Positions 1 to 5,461 of a stretch of 10,015 nucleotides of DNA are shown piece by piece. The stretch is from contig JAIXVO010000260.1 of NCBI GenBank assembly GCA_027482985.1, positions 1 to 10,015 on the forward strand, read 5' to 3'. Positions within the stretch are counted from its first letter, which is position 1. Each line of letters begins with the position of its first letter. The notes under the pieces were generated by a model that had not been told where the DNA came from, made no database searches, and saw only the letters and a list, made by a program, of their open reading frames with translations. The stretch comes from Cyanobacteriota bacterium. Lineage in GTDB: Bacteria > Cyanobacteriota > Cyanobacteriia > Leptolyngbyales > Leptolyngbyaceae. The translations under genes were made by a program, and so were the position numbers.

Positions 1-191
1 GGGCGATTGTATAACCCCAGGCTGAGGGCGAATAGACCTGACGTGAGTACGCCCATGAAGCCTGTAATTCCGACTAGTCGGAAGCGAATGCCCCACTGAA
101 AGAGGTAGCCCAGTCCGGCGAGAATGCCACAGAAAATGGTGAAGTAGCCCGCCCACACGCCGTAGGTTTGCAGTTGCTCGGTTGAGACCAT
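1..191 (-). CDS. ycf51: Ycf51 family protein, N-terminal part (runs off the left edge)
   Basis: Reading leftward from the ATG at 189-191 gives 63 complete codons with no stop before the window edge, so the gene is partial. The protein starts MVSTEQLQTYGVWAGYF. It has a first hydrophobic helix at about residues 10-30, then WGIRFRLVGITGFMGVLTSG, then a second hydrophobic segment (LFALSLGLY). The short loop and the RFRLVG-TGFMGVLT core are what I recognise as the Ycf51 signature. Ycf51 is a small membrane-anchored family of cyanobacteria and some red-lineage plastids. Its biochemical role is not established. It sits 16 bases downstream of the TPR gene on the same strand and is probably co-transcribed with it. 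There is only a weak GAG-type ribosome site before the ATG. The family call is confident; no function can be inferred from what is visible. Confidence 0.85.
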   Translation of the reverse strand, partial: MVSTEQLQTYGVWAGYFTIFCGILAGLGYLFQWGIRFRLVGITGFMGVLTSGLFALSLGLYNR

Positions 192-207
192 AATTTTGCC
201 AGTACTC

Positions 208-627
208 CTACTCAAACAACCAGTTTTTCACTCGTTGCAAACTTTTCCAATCCGGCTTCCGGGTCAAGCCATCTTGAATGTTTTGCTCAATTTCTTCCCG
301 CAGTTCGGCGGCGACTAAAATGATCTGCTGCACAATTTCAATATGCTGCCGCACGCCTTTCTTATCGGCTTCCAGCATCGCCAGACTCAAATTCACTCGC
401 GCTTGGGGATCTTGCGGGTTGAGTTTAACGGCTCGCTGGGCGGCCTCAAATGCTTTGCTGGGTTTGTCCGTGAGCAAGTAGAGCCACGCCAGACAAGTCC
501 AGGCAGGGCTACTTTTGGGGGCGCGATCGCAGACTTCTTTAAACACCGGAATCAGCTCTTCCGGCGATTCACCCGCCTTATAGCGTTCAATGCCCTCGTC
601 AAATAGTGAATCTACAGTTTGCGTCAT
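208..627 (-). CDS. small tetratricopeptide-repeat protein
   Basis: This is a 139-residue soluble protein with no signal peptide or membrane segment. It consists of about three TPR-type helical hairpins. The clearest repeat is residues 39-72, which has the W-A-L/Y spacing of a TPR helix A (SPAWTCLAWLYLL) and a helix B ending AQRAVKLNP. Weaker repeats lie at about 5-38 and 73-106. A charged helical tail (about 107-139) ends in KNWLFE. TPR proteins act as protein-interaction scaffolds; cyanobacterial ones often assist photosystem assembly, but nothing here points to a particular partner. The start at 625-627 is the first ATG after the non-coding gap and has no clear Shine-Dalgarno sequence. The stop is 16 bases before the ycf51 start, which suggests an operon. 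The fold is well supported; the role is unknown. Confidence 0.85.
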   Translation of the reverse strand: MTQTVDSLFDEGIERYKAGESPEELIPVFKEVCDRAPKSSPAWTCLAWLYLLTDKPSKAFEAAQRAVKLNPQDPQARVNLSLAMLEADKKGVRQHIEIVQQIILVAAELREEIEQNIQDGLTRKPDWKSLQRVKNWLFE

Positions 628-654
628 AAAAACTTGAAAATAAAGATCCAGTGC

Positions 655-717
655 AGTGGCAGCAGGCGCTTCAACCCGTGACTGCGATCTGTCATCGTAA
701 CGTAGATCGCTGCCACT
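655..717. repeat. nested inverted repeat (hairpin)
   Basis: AGTGGCAGC at 655-663 is the exact reverse complement of GCTGCCACT at 709-717. Inside it GCGATCT (684-690) is the exact reverse complement of AGATCGC (704-710). The second arms of the two pairs overlap at 709-710, so the stems are alternative or partly exclusive. The element lies immediately upstream of the leftward TPR gene and could be a leader hairpin or a terminator relic for the gene to its right. No T-run follows on the minus strand. Confidence 0.55.
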
Positions 718-905
718 TTTGTCTGGGATCGACGGTCAATCTAGAACTGCGCGATCGCTGGGTGATACCCATTGAAAGGCCAACTACACACGTCAAATCA
801 CTGCGGTAGGGGCAAATGGTTATTCGCCTTGGCTCAGTCGATCGCGATCGCCACTCACTTCAGCATGAGATCAAATATTCGGAGGGGTTGGCGATCGCGG
901 AAACC

Positions 906-1010
906 TTGCCAGTGTTGGGTTTCGTTACCTCAACCCAACCGACACCAAGAAGCAGGCTCAATCCGCCAGGGAACGAGGGTTGAGCGTAGCCGAAACCCGA
1001 CTGCCAGCAA
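906..1010. repeat. degenerate MITE-like inverted-repeat element
   Basis: Two kinds of pairing are visible. A local hairpin joins GTTGGGTT (914-921) to AACCCAAC (932-939) across a 10-base loop. A long-range pairing joins GGGTTTCG (917-924) to CGAAACCC (991-998) and CTCAACCC (929-936) to GGGTTGAG (977-984), giving two 8-bp stems separated by an internal loop (TTAC opposite CGTAGC). The flanks TTGCCAGT and CTGGCAA-like bases are roughly inverted too. The motif GTTGGGTTTCGTT-CTCAACCCAAC resembles a short intergenic repeat I recall from many cyanobacterial genomes. No transposase is encoded here, so at most this is a non-autonomous remnant. Confidence 0.6.
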
Positions 1011-1019
1011 CAAATGACT

Positions 1020-1376
1020 TTAAGCTGAGAAGGATTTGCCGCAGCCGCAGGTTTGGTTGGCGTTGGGGTTGGTGAACTGGAAACCACCGCCGATTAAGGA
1101 ATTGCTGTAGTCCAGCACCAAGCCATAGAGATACAACATACTCTTGGGGTCGCAAACGACTTTGAACCCTTCGTAGTCGTACACTTCATCGGTGGGTTGG
1201 ATGTTGCTGGGATCTTCAAAGTCCATCATGTAGGACATTCCAGAGCAACCGCCACCGCGTACCCCAACCCGCAAGCAGAGGTCAGTCCCCTGTTGCTGCC
1301 GCAACATCAGCACATGGTTGAGGGCGGCTTCCGTCATTTGGATTCCCCGTTGTTGAGCCTGAGTCGCTTGTGTCAT
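1020..1376 (-). CDS. A-type iron-sulfur cluster carrier (IscA/SufA/HesB family)
   Basis: This is a 118-residue protein of the HesB/IscA family, which hands iron-sulfur clusters or iron to apo-proteins in the cytoplasm. The three family cysteines are present: Cys44 in the GGGCSGMSY loop and Cys110 and Cys112 in the C-terminal CGCGKSF. The motifs [14 protein letters not shown] and [25 protein letters not shown] are typical of the cyanobacterial SufA/IscA-like branch. I chose the ATG at 1374-1376 because it gives the usual family length; GGGAG lies 10 bases upstream. An in-frame ATG at 1440-1442 would add 22 residues ([11 protein letters not shown]...) and has a better-placed CGGAG 6 bases upstream, so the longer 140-residue form cannot be excluded. 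The gene stands alone here, away from any sufBCDS cluster, as is usual in cyanobacteria. Family certain; the exact paralogue (SufA or IscA) cannot be told. Confidence 0.93.
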   Translation of the reverse strand: MTQATQAQQRGIQMTEAALNHVLMLRQQQGTDLCLRVGVRGGGCSGMSYMMDFEDPSNIQPTDEVYDYEGFKVVCDPKSMLYLYGLVLDYSNSLIGGGFQFTNPNANQTCGCGKSFSA

Positions 1377-1679
1377 GGGTCGTAAACTCCCGGCAATCGC
1401 AATGTTTGTAAGCAAAATTTGATAGACCTTCTCTATCAGCATAGATCACTCCGTTCCAGCCTGGGTGCTACGGAGGATTGAATTCATCCGACTGGAGGGC
1501 TGCGAGTAGACAATTCAGGTTGGGCTAACGATCGCTGAATTAACTCTCATGACTGGACACCGCTACCGAGAGAACCACCGCTGTAAGATGTATATCTACT
1601 GCGCCTCGTTCAGTCATGAGTGCCTTGCACTGGGGATGAACTGTGGGGTAGGATTAACCGCTCTCCCTTGTGTCTGTCT
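1377..1679. other. divergent promoter region between the Fe-S carrier and the 543-residue protein
   Basis: About 300 bases separate the two divergent starts. A perfect 10-bp inverted repeat, CTCATGACTG (1546-1555) and CAGTCATGAG (1611-1620), brackets 55 bases. That interval includes TATATCT at 1591-1597, a possible rightward -10 box without a good -35. A second inverted repeat, AATTCAG (1512-1518) and CTGAATT (1535-1541), lies on the leftward side. The short reading frame starting at 1616 stops after seven codons and is probably not meaningful. Confidence 0.4.
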
Positions 1680-3311
1680 ATGACTGCACTGAATCACTCC
1701 ACGCTGCGCCGCCTGCAACAGTTGAAGCAAATTCCCAGTGTGTGGGAAGGCGATCGCCGACGGTTGATCACGAATTCGCAATCGGGCAACTGGATGGAGT
1801 TGGATGCCGAATTGCCGCCGGAAGGGGATTGTATCCTCTGGGTGGATGGCAGTCAGGGGATGGTCCGGGCGATGGATGTCGTCACCTTGCAGACGGGGTC
1901 AGAGGCCGTGGTGCGCACGTTGTTGAAGGCAATGGAACAGCCCCACAATCCGGGGACACCCGCCCGCCCGAAAAAGATTGTGGTGCGCGATCGCGAATTG
2001 CAGTTTTTTCTACGGGGCGTGTTGCAAGACTTAGACATCACCCTGGAATACGCGCCGGAATTGCCCCTGATTGATGAGATTTTTCGCGGCTTGCAAGAAT
2101 CAATGGGTAGCCGTCCGCCGAATTTGCCCTTGAAATATGCCGAACCCTTAATTGCGAAGGCCGAAGAGATTTGGGACGATGCCCCCTGGGAAGTGCTGGC
2201 AGATCATGAAGTGGTGGCGATCGAAGTGAATCGCTGGGACGTGCAAATCTTGTATGCCTCGGTGATGGGGATGTTGGGGATGGAATTTGGCGTGCTGCTG
2301 TATCGCTCGGTAGACTCGCTCCGGCAATTTCGCCAACGTGCCCTCGCGCAAGAATCCCTGGAGCAGATGCAGGAAGCCTTTTTGGGACAGGACTGTCTGT
2401 TTATTACCTTTGAGTCGGAGCCGGAAGCCGTGGGCGATCGCCCCTTCCCGATTGGCATTCCCCCCAGTGCGGATGAAGTTGAACCCGTGTTTGGCAATTT
2501 GCATCCTCTGGAAGGACTCCGCACCTTTTTATATGAGGATGAAGCGGCGACTGCCTACATTTGTCTGGAAGCCTTGCATCGGTTTGTCCGGCAGCATCGC
2601 CAGAAGTTGCAGAATGACGCTTTCCCCACGGTTTCCAGTCGCTACAAAATTCCCTTGCTGGACGGCGAGGGCGAAACCCTGGCGGTGAAAGTGGCGACGG
2701 TGCCAGATTTGGCGGCGGAATTGCTGGAAATGGAAGGGCCAGACGACGATGGGGAGTCGCTGTTGCCTGCGGTTCGGAATGACCTGGTGCCGGAAAATTC
2801 CTTTCTCAGTTTGGGGATGGTGCCCTGGGATGTGCTGGAATTATTGCGGGTGGGGGCAGAACACTACCAGCCGCAATCCGTCACGCAGGCAGGGGATGGC
2901 TTACCCGTGATCATGATTCAGACCTCGCGCCCGAAAGCGAAAGCGCTGATTGAGGAATTGAAGAACTTGGGCGGGTTGCAGGCGATTTGTTTTAACCCAG
3001 GAGAAGATCCCCTGATGGGCGATCGCTATGATATTGGGCTACTCCAAACCGGGAATGGCGATTTGCATCTGTTCGGCGAATTTGGTGAAGAAGATCCGGG
3101 GCATATTGCCGCTCGCAAAAAATGGGATCAGCGTTGCAAGAAAACCAAGGGCTACTGTGGTCTAATCATCGCCAAAGGGATGACGGGCGCGTCTCGCGGC
3201 AATCCTCAATTTAAGGACATGCTGGCAATTTTTGAAGCCCATGCCCTCTCGCCTCAAGATCTCGGTCTGGGCACCCTGCAACTAGGTATGGCGGCTGTGG
3301 ACTGGAGTTAG
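1680..3311 (+). CDS. conserved cyanobacterial protein of unknown function, 543 residues
   Basis: I do not recognise a biochemical function. The protein is soluble, acidic and without signal peptide or membrane helix. Residues 1-30 are basic and helical (NHSTLRRLQQLKQIPSVWEGDRR). Residues 50-135 look like one alpha/beta unit with DCILWVDGSQGMVRAMDVV, then RPKKIVVRDRELQFFLRGVL, then ELPLIDEIF. Residues 150-245 form a second unit with EIWDDAPW and LYASVMGMLGMEFGVLLYRS. This order (a RPK-I-V-R block, then a YxxVMGxxGxxxGLxxYR block) recalls DUF-type proteins found in other bacteria, but I cannot confirm the family. The C-terminal part (405-543) contains GDRYDIGLLQTG and the Cys-containing CKKTKGYCGLIIAKGMTG. 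I chose the ATG at 1680 because MTALNHSTLRRL looks like the natural N-terminus; an upstream in-frame GTG at 1620 would add 20 residues of poor composition. The hydrolase gene follows after 59 bases and may be co-transcribed. Confidence 0.8.
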   Translation: MTALNHSTLRRLQQLKQIPSVWEGDRRRLITNSQSGNWMELDAELPPEGDCILWVDGSQGMVRAMDVVTLQTGSEAVVRTLLKAMEQPHNPGTPARPKKIVVRDRELQFFLRGVLQDLDITLEYAPELPLIDEIFRGLQESMGSRPPNLPLKYAEPLIAKAEEIWDDAPWEVLADHEVVAIEVNRWDVQILYASVMGMLGMEFGVLLYRSVDSLRQFRQRALAQESLEQMQEAFLGQDCLFITFESEPEAVGDRPFPIGIPPSADEVEPVFGNLHPLEGLRTFLYEDEAATAYICLEALHRFVRQHRQKLQNDAFPTVSSRYKIPLLDGEGETLAVKVATVPDLAAELLEMEGPDDDGESLLPAVRNDLVPENSFLSLGMVPWDVLELLRVGAEHYQPQSVTQAGDGLPVIMIQTSRPKAKALIEELKNLGGLQAICFNPGEDPLMGDRYDIGLLQTGNGDLHLFGEFGEEDPGHIAARKKWDQRCKKTKGYCGLIIAKGMTGASRGNPQFKDMLAIFEAHALSPQDLGLGTLQLGMAAVDWS

Positions 3312-3370
3312 GGAACTGGAGCTAGTGGACTTTTGTTACACTACTTAAAGATGTTCTCAGCAAGGGATGT

Positions 3371-4288
3371 ATGCAAGTTCTGGCAAAGGCAGAGGCAGTA
3401 CCGGGGCAGTACTGGCAGTGGCAAGCAGCGGCACCCCTACCGTCCGCCCCCCAGCCAATTTACTATGTCCATGCGGGTGAGGGGCACCGCGATCGCCCCC
3501 CCTTACTCCTGATTCATGGGTTTGGCGCATCCACCGATCACTGGCGCAAAAATGTGGCAGGGCTGAGCCAGGAGTTTGAAGTCTGGGCGATCGATCTGTT
3601 GGGCTTTGGGCGATCGGCGAAACCCGCTTGGCAATACAGTGGCGATGTTTGGCGCGATCAGTTACACGACTTCATTACTCAAGTCATCGGGCGACCCGCG
3701 ATCTTGGCAGGCAATTCGCTCGGCGGGTATGCCGCACTCTGTGTCGGGGCGCAGCGACCAGAGTCTACGGCGGGTGTGGTGTTGATTAACAGTGCTGGGC
3801 CATTTACCGACTTGCAGGGTACGACCAAACCCGACCCCCTGCGAGCCGTGATGGGGAATGTTGTGCGTACCTTATTTCAGCAGGATTGGGCCAGCTTTTT
3901 GTTGTTTCAGTATGTGCGGCAGCGATCGCTGATTCGGAAGACGTTGGAAAAAGTGTATTTGGATCAAACCGCAGTGACGGATCAGTTGGTGGAAGAGATT
4001 TATCGTCCTTCCTGTGATCCGGGGGCGCCGCAGGTATTTGCGTCTGTATTCCGCACGCCTCAAGGGGAAAAGGTGGATGTGCTGTTAAACCAGTTGCAAG
4101 CCCCCCTACTGATGCTCTGGGGTGAGGCTGACCCGTGGATTAATGCGCGGGAACGCGGGGCAAAATTCCGCCACTATCATCCCCAGTTGACGGAATACTA
4201 TTTGCGGGCGGGGCATTGTCCCCATGATGAAGTGCCCGATCAGGTGAATGACTTAATCCGCACCTGGGTTCAGTCATTGCCGAAGTAA
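3371..4288 (+). CDS. alpha/beta-fold hydrolase
   Basis: This 305-residue cytoplasmic protein has the alpha/beta hydrolase fold. The oxyanion loop is HGFGAS (49-54), the nucleophile elbow is GNSLGG with Ser116, the acid is probably Asp254 in GEADPW, and the histidine is His282 in AGHCPHDE. The IDLLGFGRSAKP segment after strand 4 and the lid region (about 150-225) fit the haloalkane dehalogenase/epoxide hydrolase-like subgroup, whose cyanobacterial members also resemble plastid hydrolases. A serine nucleophile argues against dehalogenase activity, so esterase or lipase-type chemistry is more likely. The substrate cannot be told. The start is preceded by AAGG with a 5-base spacer (3362-3370). 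It lies 59 bases after the unknown gene on the same strand and converges on rph, with a strong hairpin in between. Confidence 0.9.
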   Translation: MQVLAKAEAVPGQYWQWQAAAPLPSAPQPIYYVHAGEGHRDRPPLLLIHGFGASTDHWRKNVAGLSQEFEVWAIDLLGFGRSAKPAWQYSGDVWRDQLHDFITQVIGRPAILAGNSLGGYAALCVGAQRPESTAGVVLINSAGPFTDLQGTTKPDPLRAVMGNVVRTLFQQDWASFLLFQYVRQRSLIRKTLEKVYLDQTAVTDQLVEEIYRPSCDPGAPQVFASVFRTPQGEKVDVLLNQLQAPLLMLWGEADPWINARERGAKFRHYHPQLTEYYLRAGHCPHDEVPDQVNDLIRTWVQSLPK

Positions 4289-4343
4289 TCAGCCTATTAG
4301 CATCATGCTCCACAGCTGAAGGGCTGTGCGATCGCAGAGGATA

Positions 4344-4389
4344 CCGTAACGCCCCAATGCTCCACGCAAGGAGCATTGGGGCGTTACGG
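4344..4389. terminator. perfect 20-bp hairpin between convergent genes, probable bidirectional terminator
   Basis: Positions 4344-4363 and 4370-4389 are exact reverse complements (20 bp, no mismatch, about 60% GC) around the 6-base loop ACGCAA. The hairpin sits between the stop of the hydrolase gene (4288) and the stop of rph (4437), where one structure can serve both strands. There is no T-tract on either side, so it may block or pause transcription, protect 3' ends, or be a mobile repeat copy rather than a classical intrinsic terminator. A small 6-bp hairpin, CACAGC/GCTGTG (4311-4328), precedes it. Confidence 0.6.
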
Positions 4390-4436
4390 CGTTGCCTGAC
4401 ATACTCTACTGGAAGGTTAGCGCTGGTGTGACCCGG

Positions 4437-5156
4437 TTAAGCGGCAAATTCTTGGCGTTGGAGTTCCAGGATTTGCTGAATGCCGACTTCTGCCAGATCA
4501 AGAATTTGGTTCAGTTGGGTGCGGCTAAACGCGCCTGCTTCGGCGGTGCCCTGCAATTCAATAATTTCTAGTTGCTCGTTCATCACCACATTGAAGTCCG
4601 TGTCGGCAGCGACATCTTCTGGATAGTTGAGATCGAGCAGGACTTGATCTTCGATCAGGCCGATGGAAATGGCAGCGACCTGGTGGATCAGGGGCGATCG
4701 CTCCAGTTCTCCGGTTGCCAGTAGCTTATTGATGGCTTCCTGGAGGGCGACAAACCCACCCGTAATGGCCGTCGTGCGCGTCCCGGCATCGGCTTGTAAC
4801 ACATCGGCATCGACAATCACAGTCCGTTCGCCGAGGGCGGTCATATCCAGCGTGGAGCGGAGACTGCGACCGATCAACCGTTGAATTTCCTGCGTCCGCC
4901 CGGAGAGGCGCATAAATTCTCGTTCCTGGCGTTCGACGGTGGCAGTGGGGAGCATCCGATATTCGGCCGTCAGCCAGCCTTGCCCTTTGCCTTCCAAAAA
5001 CCGGGGTACTTTCGGCTGAATCGTTGCTGTACAGAGCACTTGGGTGCCGCCACATTTAGCTAGCACGGAACCTGCGGCAAACTGGGTAAAGTGCCGTTCA
5101 AAGTGGATGGGGCGGAGTTCATTTGCTTGCCGACCATCGGGACGCTGCCAAGCCAT
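4437..5156 (-). CDS. rph: ribonuclease PH
   Basis: This 239-residue protein matches RNase PH over its full length. RNase PH is a phosphate-dependent 3'-5' exoribonuclease that trims the 3' ends of tRNA precursors and forms a hexameric ring (trimer of dimers). Recognisable family segments are RPDGR near the N-terminus, [18 protein letters not shown] (29-46), [17 protein letters not shown] (50-66), the phosphate-binding arginines in [11 protein letters not shown] (Arg87) and GTRT (Arg127), and the acidic pair Asp181 and Asp187 in [13 protein letters not shown]. The end, [13 protein letters not shown] and a final helix, is also typical, so the enzyme looks intact. The start ATG at 5154-5156 has AGAGG eight bases upstream. 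The gene converges with the hydrolase and is divergent from the CobO-like gene. Confidence 0.97.
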   Translation of the reverse strand: MAWQRPDGRQANELRPIHFERHFTQFAAGSVLAKCGGTQVLCTATIQPKVPRFLEGKGQGWLTAEYRMLPTATVERQEREFMRLSGRTQEIQRLIGRSLRSTLDMTALGERTVIVDADVLQADAGTRTTAITGGFVALQEAINKLLATGELERSPLIHQVAAISIGLIEDQVLLDLNYPEDVAADTDFNVVMNEQLEIIELQGTAEAGAFSRTQLNQILDLAEVGIQQILELQRQEFAA

Positions 5157-5237
5157 TGCGGATGCCTCTAGGGTGTCTCAATCAGCCAGGATAGCAGGGG
5201 ATGGCAAAATCTTCGCGATGCGATCGGCCAGAACTCG

Positions 5238-5259
5238 TTTATAAATGTACTATGGTACA
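5238..5259 (-). promoter_or_regulatory. possible rph -10 box with adjoining GTAC-N4-GTAC palindrome
   Basis: On the minus strand 5238-5243 reads TATAAA, a plausible -10 box that would start rph mRNA about 75 bases before its ATG; no good -35 is seen. Just upstream, TGTAC (5246-5250) and GTACA (5255-5259) form a perfect dyad with a 4-base spacer, placed between the -10 box and the -35 position. The core GTAC-N4-GTAC is close to the cyanobacterial LexA box as I remember it (RGTACNNNDGTWCB), but the outer bases do not match. It does not fit NtcA, which needs GTA-N8-TAC. Confidence 0.35.
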
Positions 5260-5281
5260 AAAATACGCATCTACCGGATCA

Positions 5282-5333
5282 CAAAATGTAGCGTGAATTA
5301 GGTTGGAAATTCTCAAAAGTACGCTATATTTTG
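5282..5333. repeat. 13-bp inverted repeat overlapping a promoter
   Basis: CAAAATGTAGCGT (5282-5294) and ACGCTATATTTTG (5321-5333) are inverted copies with a single mismatch that would be a G-U pair in RNA. The spacer holds a second small inverted repeat, GAATT (5295-5299) and AATTC (5308-5312). The arms are centred about 39 bp apart, close to four helical turns. The right arm contains the -10 box TATATT. This may be a two-site operator, or a hairpin in a transcript that begins further upstream. Confidence 0.5.
5303..5330 (+). promoter_or_regulatory. predicted sigma-70-type promoter for the leader RNA
   Basis: TTGGAA (5303-5308) and TATATT (5325-5330) are separated by 16 bases. Against TTGACA and TATAAT they match four and five of six positions. 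Transcription would begin near 5337. It is the best rightward promoter in the gap before the CobO-like gene. Confidence 0.5.
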
Positions 5334-5336
5334 CCT

Positions 5337-5437
5337 ATTCCAATTTCTAGTGCTCCTTAGCTAGTTCGTTCTGGGGCGATCCTGCTGAAATGGTTCACCA
5401 TGTTAGCAGTAACTTATGATTCGCCCCACTTTTTTTT
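5337..5437 (+). ncRNA. candidate small RNA or terminated leader, about 100 nt
   Basis: The predicted transcript runs from the promoter at 5303-5330 to the T-run at 5430-5437. Two structures are visible. The first is a 5-bp hairpin, CTAGT (5347-5351) with GCTAG (5360-5364, including one G-U pair), whose 8-base loop is GCTCCTTA and so displays CUCCUU, complementary to Shine-Dalgarno sequences. The second is a long two-part terminator hairpin (5372-5428). No protein of useful length is encoded. The layout resembles cyanobacterial small RNAs that target ribosome sites (PsrR1, Yfr1 and IsaR1 are examples of that style), but I cannot match it to any of them; the Yfr1 core ACUCCUCACAC is absent. The alternative is a transcription attenuator for the CobO-like gene, whose ATG is only 24 bases beyond the T-run. 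Confidence 0.45.
5372..5437 (+). terminator. intrinsic terminator with two-part hairpin and eight T
   Basis: The outer stem TGGGGCGA (5372-5379) pairs with TCGCCCCA (5421-5428), 8 bp and GC-rich. Inside, 5382-5393 pairs with 5398-5409 (CTGCT with AGCAG, ATGG with CCAT) with one G-U pair and one A-G mismatch, closed by a TTCA tetraloop. An 11-base bulge (5410-5420) separates the stems on the 3' side. The eight T at 5430-5437 follow almost directly. It is the only textbook rho-independent terminator in the window. Confidence 0.8.
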
Positions 5438-5461
5438 GTCGTGTGAATTCAGGCATTGTGT

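Larger units (their letters stand above)
628..1019. other. 392-base non-coding gap with two repeat structures and three HIP1 sites
   Basis: No convincing gene lies here. The open frames crossing it have atypical composition and overlap repeats. It is 3' of the iron-sulfur carrier gene and 5' of the TPR gene, both leftward, so it should hold the terminator of one and the promoter of the other. I see a nested hairpin (655-717), HIP1 octamers at 751-758, 844-851 and 891-898, and a degenerate inverted-repeat element (906-1010). I could not pick a convincing leftward -35/-10 pair. Confidence 0.7.

Noticed and set aside
772..1017. Open frame of 81 codons on the plus strand
   Set aside because: It runs through repeat structures and HIP1 sites, has no recognisable domain and a protein composition (many Arg, Ser, Gln) typical of non-coding frames.
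1616..1639. Seven-codon upstream reading frame before the 543-residue protein
   Set aside because: Too short, no ribosome site, and it overlaps the inverted repeat that explains its ATG.
4140..4376. 78-codon minus-strand frame overlapping the hydrolase end and the 20-bp hairpin
   Set aside because: It would start inside the hairpin and read antisense through the hydrolase catalytic histidine region; no homology recognised.
5246..5259. NtcA binding site
   Set aside because: Spacing is GTA-N6-TAC, not the GTA-N8-TAC required.
5390..5419. Nine-codon leader peptide (MVHHVSSNL) within the terminator hairpin
   Set aside because: No ribosome site, start codon buried in the stem, and no run of one regulatory amino acid as in classical attenuators.
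5157..5461. Cobalamin riboswitch upstream of the CobO-like gene
   Set aside because: Considered because of the gene family, but I see no B12-box-like core, and the structured part is a simple two-hairpin RNA with a terminator.
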